NCBI RefSeq assembly: GCF_011601265.1
Contig: NZ_JAAOLX010000001.1
Coordinates: 1-64,000, forward strand
DNA from: Iodobacter violaceini
GTDB lineage: Bacteria > Pseudomonadota > Gammaproteobacteria > Burkholderiales > Chitinibacteraceae
Direction of reading: 5' to 3'
Length of the DNA stretch: 64,000 nucleotides
The translations under genes and the position numbers were made by a program. The notes under the pieces are model-generated. The model was not told the DNA's origin. It was given only the letters and a program-made list of their open reading frames with translations, and did not search any database. Below, one piece after another: positions 1 through 8,685 of the stretch. Position 1 is the stretch's first letter. Every line of letters starts with the position of its first letter.

Positions 1-64
1 GACTTGCATGTGTAAAGCATGCCGCCAGCGTTCAATCTGAGCCAGGATCAAACTCTTTAGTTTA
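1..64 (-). rRNA. rrs: 16S ribosomal RNA, 5' end only
   Basis: The reverse complement reads AGAGTTTGATCCTGGCTCAG followed by the universal start of 16S rRNA, up to the CACATGCAAGTC block at the window edge. The mature 5' end is placed near 63-64 by analogy with E. coli. The gene continues off the left edge. The GCATGCTTTACACATGC variant is typical of Neisseriales, whereas Burkholderiales usually have a C in the middle. Confidence 0.95.
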
Positions 65-183
65 ATCGCTAAGCTAGTACTTACTGGCTTACTTTATTCA
101 GAGCAACCATCGCTGGTTACTCCTTACCAATGCAAGCACTTGTTTCGCTTCCGAATCAAGCACTCACACTCATCGACTGTATT

Positions 184-196
184 TTTTTAAAGATCG
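184..196 (-). promoter_or_regulatory. boxA-like antitermination element in the rrn leader
   Basis: On the minus strand this reads CGATCTTTAAAAA, close to the E. coli boxA TGCTCTTTAACAA. It lies between the promoter and the 16S start, where Nus-factor antitermination sites sit in rRNA leaders. The assignment rests on motif similarity and position only. Confidence 0.5.
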
Positions 197-249
197 TTTC
201 GCTGCTTCTGCATCACTTCGTTTCCGTGTGTGCTGCAGCGAGAGACCGA

Positions 250-278
250 AATATACGCACCCCACTCACACAGGTCAA
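250..278 (-). promoter_or_regulatory. rRNA operon promoter
   Basis: The minus strand has a -35 TTGACC (273-278), a 17-bp spacer and a -10 TATATT (250-255), about 185 bp before the 16S start. DNA upstream of the -35 (279-345) is AT-rich, as expected of an UP element. The region is divergent to grxC, whose own promoter should lie around 345-410. Confidence 0.7.
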
Positions 279-421
279 CACCTGATTCACAACAAAAGCC
301 ACAAAATCCACTAAGCCATTGATTTATATAAAATCAAAAAGGAGCTCAATCATACTCCTTGTAGAATCACAAACCGCCCTCATCTGATAGCATATCTATT
401 TAACGACTTTAAGGACCCAAA

Positions 422-679
422 ATGGCCCATGTTTTAATGTACAGCACCGGGGTCTGCCCTTACTGCGTAATGGCTGAACGTTTATTGAATAAAAAAGGCA
501 TTACAGAAATTGAAAAGGTGCGTATTGATTTAAACCCTGAGCGCCGTGATGAGATGATGACCCGTACAGGCCGCCGTACCGTGCCGCAAATTTATATTGG
601 CGAGCATCATGTGGGTGGTTTTGATGATTTAGCTGCGCTGGATCATGCTGGCGGGCTGGATGCTTTATTAGCCGCGTAA
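422..679 (+). CDS. grxC: Glutaredoxin 3
   Basis: An 85-residue cytoplasmic glutathione-dependent disulfide reductase covering one thioredoxin-fold domain. The CPYC active site is at residues 13-16 and the conserved TVP cis-proline loop is near residue 53, followed by the GG-D glutathione-binding segment. Length matches E. coli GrxC (83 aa). The ATG has AAGGA a few bases upstream. The order grxC-secB-gpsA is the same as in E. coli, which supports the family calls for all three genes. The 100-bp gap to secB suggests co-transcription but is long enough for a second promoter. Confidence 0.96.
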   Translation: MAHVLMYSTGVCPYCVMAERLLNKKGITEIEKVRIDLNPERRDEMMTRTGRRTVPQIYIGEHHVGGFDDLAALDHAGGLDALLAA

Positions 680-782
680 TACAATCACGCCAAGACAGAC
701 GGTAGTCATCTGCGCACGATTCGTGCGATGATTTCGCCTCACGTTTTACCCCACCTATATAAATAGAAGATAAGGATTTGCC

Positions 783-1253
783 ATGAGCGAACAGAACCAA
801 GAGCTTCAGCCCGTTTTTGCCATTCAAAAACTGTATGTAAAAGACATTTCGCTTGAATCCCCAAACTCCCCTCAATCTTTCCTGGAACAAGCTGAGCCTG
901 AATTCAATATTCAGTTCCGCAACCAGGCACGCAGCTTTGACAATGGCTTTTACGAAGTTTCACTGACTGTTACTGCACAGGCTACCGTTGAAGACCGCAC
1001 CATTTTCCTGGTTGAAGTGACTCAAAACGGCTTATTTAATATCGAAAACGTACCAGCAGAAGAAATGGATCCGCTACTGGGCATTGGCTGCCCAAGCATT
1101 CTGTTCCCTTACCTGCGCGAAGCTGTTTCCGATTTAACAACACGCGCGGGCTTCCCTCCGCTAATGTTGCAACCTATCAATTTTGAAGCAATCTACTTGC
1201 AACAGCGTCAGCAAGCAGAAGAGCAGGCAGCAAATGCACAAACCACTCATTAA
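783..1253 (+). CDS. secB: Protein-export chaperone SecB
   Basis: A 156-residue acidic protein of the usual SecB length. In this family the tetramer holds preproteins unfolded and hands them to SecA. The characteristic IQKLYVKDISLESP segment is at residues 14-27, and the conserved central stretch ending in LFPYLREAVSDLTTRAGFPPL is around residues 108-128. An AAGGA ribosome site precedes the ATG. The 3' end overlaps the next gene by 20 bases, so translation of the SH3-domain protein is probably coupled to SecB. Confidence 0.97.
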   Translation: MSEQNQELQPVFAIQKLYVKDISLESPNSPQSFLEQAEPEFNIQFRNQARSFDNGFYEVSLTVTAQATVEDRTIFLVEVTQNGLFNIENVPAEEMDPLLGIGCPSILFPYLREAVSDLTTRAGFPPLMLQPINFEAIYLQQRQQAEEQAANAQTTH

Positions 1254-1680
1254 ACTGAGTGTAATTGCTGCGTTGGTTTTATCTGCCAACGCAGCTTTTG
1301 CTCTTGAATACCGATCAGTTGCCCGGCATGGCGCTGTATTATCCGAAGCCCCCGGGGACGAAGCTAAAAAGCTGTTTTTAGCCAGCAAAGGAATGCCACT
1401 TGAGCTGCTTGCCGAACAGGGCGACTGGGCAAGAGTGCGGGACAAGGCTGGCAGCCTGGCTTGGCTCAGAAAAAAAGACCTGAGCACCAAACACACGGTA
1501 CAAGTACTCAGAGACGCAACAATCTATAAAGCGGCCGATGCAAAATCAGCCATTATTTATCGCGCAGGCAAAGATTTGCTGCTCGATCTGCAAGAAAACA
1601 CCCGCACTGGCTGGCTGAAAGTTAAGCATCGTGACGGTGCATCCGGGTTTATTCGTATTGAGGAAGTGTGGGGCGTATGA
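1234..1680 (+). CDS. Exported SH3-domain protein between secB and gpsA
   Basis: 148 residues from the ATG at 1234. That start is preferred because it gives a clean signal peptide (HKPLIKLS, then a hydrophobic core ending AFA at about residue 21), whereas the longer reading adds a polar extension. The mature part has two bacterial SH3-like repeats, roughly residues 25-80 and 85-145, each with a Trp-rich GDWARVRD or [10 protein letters not shown] turn. Similar proteins are found in betaproteobacteria and are thought to bind cell-wall or periplasmic targets. Its job is not established. It overlaps secB by 20 bases and its stop codon overlaps the gpsA start (ATGA), indicating an operon. Confidence 0.8.
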   Translation: MHKPLIKLSVIAALVLSANAAFALEYRSVARHGAVLSEAPGDEAKKLFLASKGMPLELLAEQGDWARVRDKAGSLAWLRKKDLSTKHTVQVLRDATIYKAADAKSAIIYRAGKDLLLDLQENTRTGWLKVKHRDGASGFIRIEEVWGV

Positions 1681-2669
1681 AATTAGCCGTATTGGGTGCA
1701 GGCTCCTGGGGTACTGCACTCGCCATTCGTTTTGCCGACCGCCATCAGGTAGCACTCTGGTCACGCGATGCAGAGCAAGTCAAAGAAATGCAGGCGACTC
1801 GCGCCAATCCCCGCTACTTAAGCGAGACTGTTTTTCCTGCATCACTCACCGTCACCCATGATCTGGCCCGCGCGGTAGCCGATGCAGAGCTGGTTTTAAT
1901 TGTGACTCCGATGTCGGGTTTACGCAGCTCACTGAAAGCATTGCGTGATTTAAATTCCAAAGCTGCAGTACTGTGGGCCTGCAAAGGCCTTGAGGCCGGC
2001 ACCATGCTGCTGCCTCATCAGGTAGCCAGACAAGAGCTGGCAGACGAAGTGCCGCGCGGCATGCTATCCGGCCCCAGTTTTGCTCAGGAAGTGGCCAAAG
2101 GCCTGCCTGCGGCAGTCACCATCGCCGCAAGTGATGCTCAATTTGCGCGCCATACCGTAGAAGAGCTGAATACTTCGGTACTGCGCCTTTATGCCAGCGA
2201 CGATTTAATCGGTGTAGAAATTGGCGCCGCAGTTAAAAACGTCATTGCGATTGCGGCAGGTGTATGCGATGGCTTAAGCCTTGGCCTTAACGCCAGGGCG
2301 GCATTACTCACCCGGGGACTTGCTGAAATGGCGCGTTTTGCCGCAGCTTTGGGCGGTAAAACAGAAACCATGATGGGCCTCGCCGGGATTGGTGATTTAA
2401 TGCTGACTGCAACGGGCGATCTGTCACGCAATCGCCGCGTGGGTTTATTGCTGGCACAAGGCTTAAGTCTGGACGATATCTTAAAGAATTTAGGCCATGT
2501 CGCTGAAGGCGTACCAACCGCACGCGAGGTACTGCGCCAGGCGAACGATTTGGGCATAGACATGCCGATTACCGCAGCTGTATGCAAGATGCTGTTTGAG
2601 CAAATGCCGGTACAAGATATTTTATCCGAGCTGATGGGGCGCAGCCCAAAAATGGAATCAGAAGCCTGA
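1677..2669 (+). CDS. gpsA: NAD(P)H-dependent glycerol-3-phosphate dehydrogenase
   Basis: Reduces dihydroxyacetone phosphate to sn-glycerol-3-phosphate for phospholipid synthesis. The 330-residue protein starts with the Rossmann motif [10 protein letters not shown] at residues 6-15. It has the family segments CKGLE (near 104), [14 protein letters not shown] (near 137), the catalytic-lysine region [13 protein letters not shown] (near 185) and GLAGIGDL (near 240). A GTG nine bases earlier is in frame, but the ATG at 1677 is preferred: it overlaps the preceding stop as ATGA and has GAGGAAG ten bases upstream. Confidence 0.96.
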   Translation: MKLAVLGAGSWGTALAIRFADRHQVALWSRDAEQVKEMQATRANPRYLSETVFPASLTVTHDLARAVADAELVLIVTPMSGLRSSLKALRDLNSKAAVLWACKGLEAGTMLLPHQVARQELADEVPRGMLSGPSFAQEVAKGLPAAVTIAASDAQFARHTVEELNTSVLRLYASDDLIGVEIGAAVKNVIAIAAGVCDGLSLGLNARAALLTRGLAEMARFAAALGGKTETMMGLAGIGDLMLTATGDLSRNRRVGLLLAQGLSLDDILKNLGHVAEGVPTAREVLRQANDLGIDMPITAAVCKMLFEQMPVQDILSELMGRSPKMESEA

Positions 2670-2737
2670 TCCCTGCTGGCAACTAATTCAGCCTTGCGCC
2701 GGGCCGGAAAACGACAAAAGAGACCAAACGCCCAGCG

Positions 2738-2769
2738 CAGCGGGTGGAGCCTGAACGCCCCACCCGCTG
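2738..2769. terminator. Hairpin between convergent gpsA and the DUF1501 gene
   Basis: A perfect 10-bp stem CAGCGGGTGG / CCACCCGCTG with a 12-nt loop lies between two convergent genes. There is no T-run on either side, so it may act as an RNA 3'-end stabiliser rather than a classical Rho-independent terminator. Confidence 0.5.
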
Positions 2770-2831
2770 ACACAAAGCTTCTTTTGCCGGATTGTTACCC
2801 GGCAAGCCAGCAAACCCGCTAAGCCCGGCAA

Positions 2832-4196
2832 TTATACTTTCATTATTTTGAGTGCGTTTTCATCAAACCGGGCCAAAGTGGGCAAGACCAGATAGCGATC
2901 AGAATCGGCCACACCAAACCATTTCGCCAGAGGCCAGGCCAGCTGTTCAACAGATAAATCAGGGATATAGCGCCCCTGCCCCACATCATCATTCCCGCCA
3001 ATAACCGGCAGGGGAACCCGGCCAAAAATCTGCCCTCCAGCCACAGCACCACCCATCACAAAATGATGACTCGCCCAGCCATGGTCTGAGCCATCGCCAT
3101 TACTGCTTAAAGTACGGCCAAACTCCGAGCCGGTAAAGGTGGTGACTTGATTTTGTAAACCCAGCTCGTTCAGCGCGCCATCAAAAGCCATCAGGGCATC
3201 ATTCACGGTTTTAAGCAGGACGGGATGCTTAGCCAGCAATCCATCATGCAAATCAAAACCGCCCAGCTGCACCATAAACACCTGCCGCTTATTACCAAGC
3301 TGCCCGTTTACACTGATTAATTTAGCCACCATCTTCAGCGAATCAGCGAGAGCATTCCCGGCAGGAAACACCGTCGTTAAAACAGGCGCAGCCTTTAAGG
3401 CCGCGTCCAGCGTTGAAGACGTATTCAGACCACGCCGGGTTACTTTTACATACTCGTTTTCGAGATGATTACTTTTATCTGCCGTCATCATCCCTTTTAA
3501 ATCACTGACAAATCCAGGCCCGAACACATAGCTTGAGCCCCATAACAGCAGCGGATTACCGCTCACCCCCACGCTAAAGCTTCTTGCCTCTTTGCCGCTC
3601 AGATAAAGCCCGACCCCGCCTACAGAGATACAACTGAGCGCGGCATTGCTATTACCACTTAAAAACAAGTCACCCACCCGGCCGCCCCAGCCCGAATCAG
3701 CCCCTTCTGCCATTGAAGACATCCAGTAGCTCTGCTGATCATTATGCGAAAACAATTTGGGCGGCAAAGGAACACTGCGATTCTGATACTGCAATTTAGT
3801 GGTTGGCTGAATCAGCGGCCCCATATTAGCCACCACCGCCAAACGGCCTGCCGCGTATAAAGACGACAATCCGGACAATTGCGGGGCCAGCGCCATTTGC
3901 CTGCCATCACTCAGGGCATTGGGCAGCGCACTCAACTGTGCCCGCGGCGTTGCCAATGTCTGGCGGATGGCCGCATAGGCATTGTAATTGGCCTGGTCAT
4001 AGGGGATCAGCGTATTCTGATGATCATTCCCACCGGATAAAAATACGCATACCAGCGCTTTATAATCCCCCGGCATGGCTGCCGCAGCGGCTTCGCTGAT
4101 GAGTGACAAATTAAATGCCATTGGAGCCGCAGCCCCCGTTGCCGCTAACATACCTGCGCGACGTAAGAACTCGCGACGTGAAAGATGCTTATCCAT
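2832..4196 (-). CDS. DUF1501 family exported protein
   Basis: 454 residues. The N-terminus is a twin-arginine signal (SRREFLRRAGMLAATG at residues 5-20, cleavage after the AAAAA stretch near 39), so the protein is exported folded through Tat. The remainder matches the DUF1501 family, which is distantly related to alkaline-phosphatase-like/sulfatase folds: LVCVFLSGGNDHQNTLIP (near 48), the GGFDLH segment (near 307) and TGSEFGRTLSSNGDGSDHGWASHH (near 355). The function is unknown. AAGGA precedes the ATG. Its start lies 9 bp after the DUF1800 stop; the two families are commonly encoded side by side, suggesting a joint periplasmic or outer-surface role. Confidence 0.85.
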   Translation of the reverse strand: MDKHLSRREFLRRAGMLAATGAAAPMAFNLSLISEAAAAAMPGDYKALVCVFLSGGNDHQNTLIPYDQANYNAYAAIRQTLATPRAQLSALPNALSDGRQMALAPQLSGLSSLYAAGRLAVVANMGPLIQPTTKLQYQNRSVPLPPKLFSHNDQQSYWMSSMAEGADSGWGGRVGDLFLSGNSNAALSCISVGGVGLYLSGKEARSFSVGVSGNPLLLWGSSYVFGPGFVSDLKGMMTADKSNHLENEYVKVTRRGLNTSSTLDAALKAAPVLTTVFPAGNALADSLKMVAKLISVNGQLGNKRQVFMVQLGGFDLHDGLLAKHPVLLKTVNDALMAFDGALNELGLQNQVTTFTGSEFGRTLSSNGDGSDHGWASHHFVMGGAVAGGQIFGRVPLPVIGGNDDVGQGRYIPDLSVEQLAWPLAKWFGVADSDRYLVLPTLARFDENALKIMKV

Positions 4197-4205
4197 CGGA
4201 GTTCC

Positions 4206-5942
4206 TTATTTTAAAACCAGATATTCGGGGTTACTCAGCACCATTAACAAAGTCGCAATAACGCGATTTTGTTTTTGGACTTCAAGCTTCGCAGGATTGG
4301 GATCACTGAGAGCCAGCTTACTGACACTGGCTGCAATCGCAGATTTTACTTCCGCACTCAGCTGACCACAGGCAAATAAAAGATTAAAGCGCTCAACCAG
4401 CGCCGAAGGCTGGCCAGCCAGAGCTTTTTCCTCATTTAAAAAAAGCGACAGCCCTGTTTCTTTCTTATCATTCACGCTATTGCCATTGCTATCGTTGTAT
4501 GTGCGTAAGGTGCTGTTTTCAGGTGCAGTCAGCAGGTTATACCAATAGTTAAGCTGAACAATGGTTGAAATCTCCGACACAATCTGCATTTCTGGTGCAA
4601 CCAGGCCTTGCTTTGCAAGCTCGGAGCCTGGTGGTGCGTAACCTGGCCTGAAGAAATTAAAGACACTGGTCGCTCCCAATGGCCCCTGCCCCAGACGCCA
4701 GCCTGGATCAGTGGTGTTCCCCAACCGCCAAGCGCCATCCGGGCTTCTGTAATCCAGGGTTCTGATCAGCTGCACCAAACGGATCATGGGCTCACGATGC
4801 TTACCTGCAAATACATTACCATCCGGTGCCTGCCGGGCTTCAGGGTCCAGTAAAATGGCTGAGATCACGTTTTTCATGTCTCCCCTGCCGCTTGTTCCGT
4901 TCCCGTTAAAAGCGGCCGCCACTCTGGCAATATAAGCAGGGCTGGGATTACTGCATACAAAGCGCTGAATTAATTGCTTGCCAATAAATGGTCCTACATT
5001 GGGATGGTTAAATAATGTTGTTAAAGCCGTTTTAAGCGATTCATTACCATCAGTGCCTGCCGGAATAGTCACACCTAGAAAGCTCTTTTCTAAAACAGAA
5101 TGGTTAGCGCTCTGCAAAGTCATTGGCTTTCTGGTTAATTCAATATCAGGATTAGGCACATTAAATTGCAAAGGAGCTGTCCAGCCGGTAAAAACACGGG
5201 CTAAATTAGAAACCGTATCGAGGTTGTAGGTTTCTACCGGAAGCCCCTTCGAATCCTTCTTTAGCGAGCCATCAATATTTAGCTCGTAAAGCCCGATCGT
5301 AAAAAGCTGCATCACTTCGCGTGCATAATTTTCATCCGGACGGCGGCCCTTATTGTCTTCTTTTAAATTGCCCAGCGTCCCCAGCATCCGCCCCATTGCC
5401 ACGCTCAGCGTAACCTCACGCAGCAAATTATAAAAATTGCCAAAAGCATTTCTTTGCAGAATATCCATAAAATCAGCCATGATCAGCGATTTAACCGACC
5501 CCGGCACATCAACCCCTGCATAGCTGATCACAAAGATTTCAGACAACGCCAAAGTCATACGCTGCTGCAAAACATCACTGCCTGTGAGCATGCTTTGCCA
5601 CAAAATATTGGGCAAAGCCTGCCAGTTTTGATAGGCAGGCAAATCTTTAATACGCAAATCATTGCCATAGGCCCAGCGGGAAGGGAGTGGCGCAGTCTTA
5701 AACTGCTGTGTAAGCCACGCTTCATAGCCAATTTCTTTCAGTGTATTGATTTCAGCCTGACGCCCGCCAAAGCCCGCCTGCGCCAAAAAGCGGGCCGCTT
5801 CTGCATCGCTCTGAGGTTTATTCACCGCAACAGGGGCTGGTGCAGATGCTGGCTCATCCTGTGAGCCACCGCAGGCAGCGAGCGCCAGACTGGCTGCAAG
5901 CACCGCCGCCAGCTCTGCATTTCCTGTTGAAGGTGCTGTCAT
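4206..5942 (-). CDS. DUF1800 family lipoprotein
   Basis: 578 residues from the ATG at 5942; in-frame GTG codons at 5957 and 5969 would lengthen it, and the start is uncertain. A hydrophobic N-terminal stretch ends in a lipobox LAAC followed by GGSQ, suggesting a lipid-anchored envelope protein. DUF1800 features are the AARFLAQAGFGGR start, the RMTLALSEIFVIS segment, a PDENYAREVMQLFTIGLYEL helix and FNFFRPGY. The biochemical role is unknown. It is the upstream gene of a tight two-gene operon with DUF1501, and its promoter must lie in the 375-bp divergent gap to ilvE. Confidence 0.82.
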   Translation of the reverse strand: MTAPSTGNAELAAVLAASLALAACGGSQDEPASAPAPVAVNKPQSDAEAARFLAQAGFGGRQAEINTLKEIGYEAWLTQQFKTAPLPSRWAYGNDLRIKDLPAYQNWQALPNILWQSMLTGSDVLQQRMTLALSEIFVISYAGVDVPGSVKSLIMADFMDILQRNAFGNFYNLLREVTLSVAMGRMLGTLGNLKEDNKGRRPDENYAREVMQLFTIGLYELNIDGSLKKDSKGLPVETYNLDTVSNLARVFTGWTAPLQFNVPNPDIELTRKPMTLQSANHSVLEKSFLGVTIPAGTDGNESLKTALTTLFNHPNVGPFIGKQLIQRFVCSNPSPAYIARVAAAFNGNGTSGRGDMKNVISAILLDPEARQAPDGNVFAGKHREPMIRLVQLIRTLDYRSPDGAWRLGNTTDPGWRLGQGPLGATSVFNFFRPGYAPPGSELAKQGLVAPEMQIVSEISTIVQLNYWYNLLTAPENSTLRTYNDSNGNSVNDKKETGLSLFLNEEKALAGQPSALVERFNLLFACGQLSAEVKSAIAASVSKLALSDPNPAKLEVQKQNRVIATLLMVLSNPEYLVLK

Positions 5943-6317
5943 TTCATCCGTTTCCACAATGCCTCTCACTCTGTTAAGTATTAGACTTTTCTTATACTAA
6001 TGCCTGATTACACAAATACATGTGAAATAATGATGAATAGATATTTTTTATCCTTACGAATGCACTCCGGGATATTGCTCAGCCAGATTTCACACCCCGT
6101 AAACACAACAAAACATTCACACAAGCTGTCAAACCCTAGATTTAAGATAGACGCGTCCCGGTGTAAATAAGGCACTCTACCTTTACCGCTCATCGCCCGG
6201 ACATCAAGCCTCTCCCGTTTTTTACAGCCCATTGAAGGCCAGCCAACAACGCCCTCTTTTTCGGTTACAATCAGCACTCACTTTTTTTCATCAATGCTTT
6301 GGGCAGGAGTTTGCAAT
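5943..6317. other. Divergent intergenic region, DUF1800 / ilvE
   Basis: No convincing coding sequence is seen. The stretch is AT-rich near 5985-6060 and must hold the promoters of both flanking transcripts, but no motif is clear enough to assign. The last bases carry the ilvE ribosome site GGAG at 6306-6309. Confidence 0.4.
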
Positions 6318-7238
6318 ATGTCGATGTCTGACCGCGATGGGTTGATCTGGTATGACGGTAAATTAGTACCGTGGCGCGATGCGACCACACACGTGTTAAC
6401 CCATACCCTGCATTACGGCATGGGCGTGTTTGAAGGTGTACGCGCTTACGAAACCCCAAAGGGCACCGCGATCTTTCGCCTGCACGACCACACAGAGCGC
6501 TTGTTTAACTCGGCTAAAATTTTTCAGATGAAAATCCCGTTCAGCTTTGAAGAAGTCTTCGAAGCGCAAAAAACGGTGGTTCGCGAAAACAAACTGGCCT
6601 CCTGCTACCTGCGCCCGCTGGCTTTTGTTGGCTCAGAAAAACTTGGCATTGCCGCAACGGGCAACTCGATTAATGTCATCGTTGCCGCCTGGCCATGGGG
6701 TGCTTACCTGGGCACAGAAGGCCTGGAAAAAGGCATTCGCGTCAAAGTATCCAGCTTTACCCGCCATCATGTGAATGTATCCATGGTGCGGGCCAAAGCC
6801 AGCGGCTATTACATCAACTCCATTCTGGCGCATCAGGAAGCCGCGGCAGATGGCTATGATGAAGCCATGCTGCTTGATACCGAAGGCTATGTATCTGAAG
6901 GCGCGGGCGAAAACTTATTTATTGTGAAAAAAGGCAAGCTCTATACGCCCGATGTATCAAGCTGCCTGGATGGTATTACCCGCAGCACCGTCATCACGCT
7001 GGCGAAGGAAGAAGGCTTCGAAGTGATCGAAAAACGCATCACCCGCGATGAAGTCTATACCGCAGATGAAGCATTCTTTACCGGCACCGCTGCTGAAGTT
7101 ACACCGATCCGCGAGCTGGATAACCGCCCGATTGGCACTGGCAGCCGCGGCCCGGTTACTGAACGCTTACAAAAACGCTATTTTGACTGTGTGAAAGGCT
7201 TAGATCCTAAACACGAAGACTGGCTTACACTGATTTAA
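6318..7238 (+). CDS. ilvE: Branched-chain amino acid aminotransferase
   Basis: 306 residues of a class IV PLP aminotransferase, which transfers the amino group of glutamate to the 2-keto acids of Leu, Ile and Val. Family hallmarks are LHYGMGVFEGVRAY (residues 31-44), VRAKASGYYINSILA with the PLP lysine (near 156) and EGYVSEGAGENLFIVKKG (near 192). GGAG at 6306-6309 lies 8 bases before this ATG, which decides it over the longer reading from 6294; an ATG six bases further on is also possible. It is followed by a hairpin and then by a small zinc-finger gene, a common betaproteobacterial arrangement. Confidence 0.95.
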   Translation: MSMSDRDGLIWYDGKLVPWRDATTHVLTHTLHYGMGVFEGVRAYETPKGTAIFRLHDHTERLFNSAKIFQMKIPFSFEEVFEAQKTVVRENKLASCYLRPLAFVGSEKLGIAATGNSINVIVAAWPWGAYLGTEGLEKGIRVKVSSFTRHHVNVSMVRAKASGYYINSILAHQEAAADGYDEAMLLDTEGYVSEGAGENLFIVKKGKLYTPDVSSCLDGITRSTVITLAKEEGFEVIEKRITRDEVYTADEAFFTGTAAEVTPIRELDNRPIGTGSRGPVTERLQKRYFDCVKGLDPKHEDWLTLI

Positions 7239-7248
7239 TATTTAAAGC

Positions 7249-7273
7249 AGAGGGTGGACTTTATCCACCCTCT
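7249..7273 (+). terminator. Hairpin after ilvE
   Basis: A 10-bp perfect stem AGAGGGTGGA / TCCACCCTCT with a 5-base loop starts 11 bp past the ilvE stop. Only a weak T stretch follows, so read-through into the zinc-finger gene is possible. Confidence 0.55.
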
Positions 7274-7318
7274 TAGTCCAGGGTGATGCAATCACCCCGT
7301 ATTTGAAAGAGAAAATCC

Positions 7319-7519
7319 ATGGAACTGAAAGAAAATACCCAGCGTGAAATTGAAGTGCTCGCCAGTGATTTACCCCTGCATTGCCCGATGCCAAATATGC
7401 TGAGCTGGAACTCACACCCGCGCGTGTTTTTACCTGTTGCAAAAAACGGCGAAGCACTTTGCCCTTACTGTGGCACGCACTACCGCCTGAAAGCGGGTGA
7501 GGTTGTAAAAGGCCATTAA
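7319..7519 (+). CDS. Small zinc-finger protein, zf-CHCC type
   Basis: 66 residues, of the family related to the mitochondrial complex I accessory subunit NDUFS6. Putative zinc ligands are the His/Cys in LHCPMP (residues 21-26), a histidine in NSHPRVFLP, and CPYCGTHYRL at residues 48-57. The function in bacteria is not established. It sits between ilvE and waaF, as it often does in related genomes. It is short but well supported by its motif pattern and codon use. Confidence 0.85.
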   Translation: MELKENTQREIEVLASDLPLHCPMPNMLSWNSHPRVFLPVAKNGEALCPYCGTHYRLKAGEVVKGH

Positions 7520-7650
7520 TTAAGGGCAGGCTTACCTGCCGTTTTACCCTGTGTGATAAACACGCTGTGGCGGGTACCCCCCGCCCTGTGCACGGATGAA
7601 TTGGCTTGGCATCCGCCAGAAATAAGCGCCAGTTCGTCCCTCCTGAGCTT

Positions 7651-8658
7651 ATGAAAAAAATTCTGATTATTGCCCCGGCGTGGGTTGGCGACGCCATCAT
7701 GGCCCAGCCGCTTTACCGACGCCTGCATCAGCGCCATCCCGGCCTGATACTGGATGTACTTGCCCCAGCCTGGACACGCCCTCTGCACGCCCGCATGCCT
7801 GAAGTAAGCGAATCATTTGACACCCCTTTTGGCCATGGCGAGCTAAAGCTGGGCACGCGCTGGACTTTAGCGCGGCAAATGAAAAAACGCGGCTACGATC
7901 AGGTGATTGTGCTGCCTAATTCACTTAAATCTGCGCTGCTGCCGCTCTTTAGCGGCATCAGGATTCGTACCGGCTGGGTGGGCGAATCCCGCTATGGTTT
8001 TTTAAATGACACCCGTGTACTTGATCCGCTGGCTTTGCCACAAATGGTCGAGCGCTTTGCCGCACTGGCCGAAGATGCCGGCCAGCCGATTGCCCGTCCG
8101 GTGCCCCATCCGCATTTAGTGGTAAACGATCAGGACCGTGCCGCCAGCGCAGCCAAATTAGGCTTTGATGCCTGCAAGCCGATGATTGCACTTTGCCCCG
8201 GCGCAGAATATGGCCCGGCAAAACGCTGGCCGGGCAGCCATATGGCTGCCCTTGCCCAAACCCTGCTAAGCCGTGGCTTTCAGGTATGTATTTTTGGTTC
8301 GAATAAAGACCGGGAAATTGCTGACGAGATTCTGGCTGGCGCGCCCGAAGTGATTGACTACTGCGGCAAAACCTCGCTGGCCGAAGCCATCGATATGATG
8401 TCGCTTGCACGCGCCGTGGTCAGTAATGATTCTGGCTTAATGCATGTGGCCGCCGCACTGGAGCGCCCTCTGGTAGCGATTTACGGCTCCAGCTCGCCCG
8501 AATTCACACCGCCATTATCGGCCAATGCAAAAATCGTGACTTTAGATCTGGAATGCAGCCCCTGCTTTGAGCGTGTCTGCCCGCTCAAACATATGAATTG
8601 CCTGAATCAGCTCGAACCAGACAAAGTACTGGCCGCCCTGGAAAAACTACTGAACTGA
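7651..8658 (+). CDS. waaF: ADP-heptose:LPS heptosyltransferase II
   Basis: 335 residues of glycosyltransferase family 9, which adds the second heptose of the lipopolysaccharide inner core at the cytoplasmic face of the inner membrane. Visible features are the N-terminal ILIIAPAWVGDAIMAQPLYRRL, the CPGAEYGPAKRWP motif (residues 187-199), the sugar-nucleotide-binding SNDSGLMHVAAAL (near 257) and YGSSSPEFTPP. The ATG at 7651 gives the standard N-terminus; the 15-residue extension from a TTG upstream is not conserved-looking. aroA follows after 27 bp, probably co-transcribed. Confidence 0.93.
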   Translation: MKKILIIAPAWVGDAIMAQPLYRRLHQRHPGLILDVLAPAWTRPLHARMPEVSESFDTPFGHGELKLGTRWTLARQMKKRGYDQVIVLPNSLKSALLPLFSGIRIRTGWVGESRYGFLNDTRVLDPLALPQMVERFAALAEDAGQPIARPVPHPHLVVNDQDRAASAAKLGFDACKPMIALCPGAEYGPAKRWPGSHMAALAQTLLSRGFQVCIFGSNKDREIADEILAGAPEVIDYCGKTSLAEAIDMMSLARAVVSNDSGLMHVAAALERPLVAIYGSSSPEFTPPLSANAKIVTLDLECSPCFERVCPLKHMNCLNQLEPDKVLAALEKLLN

Positions 8659-8685
8659 TATCCCACCTTTTAAACGGAAGGCTCC

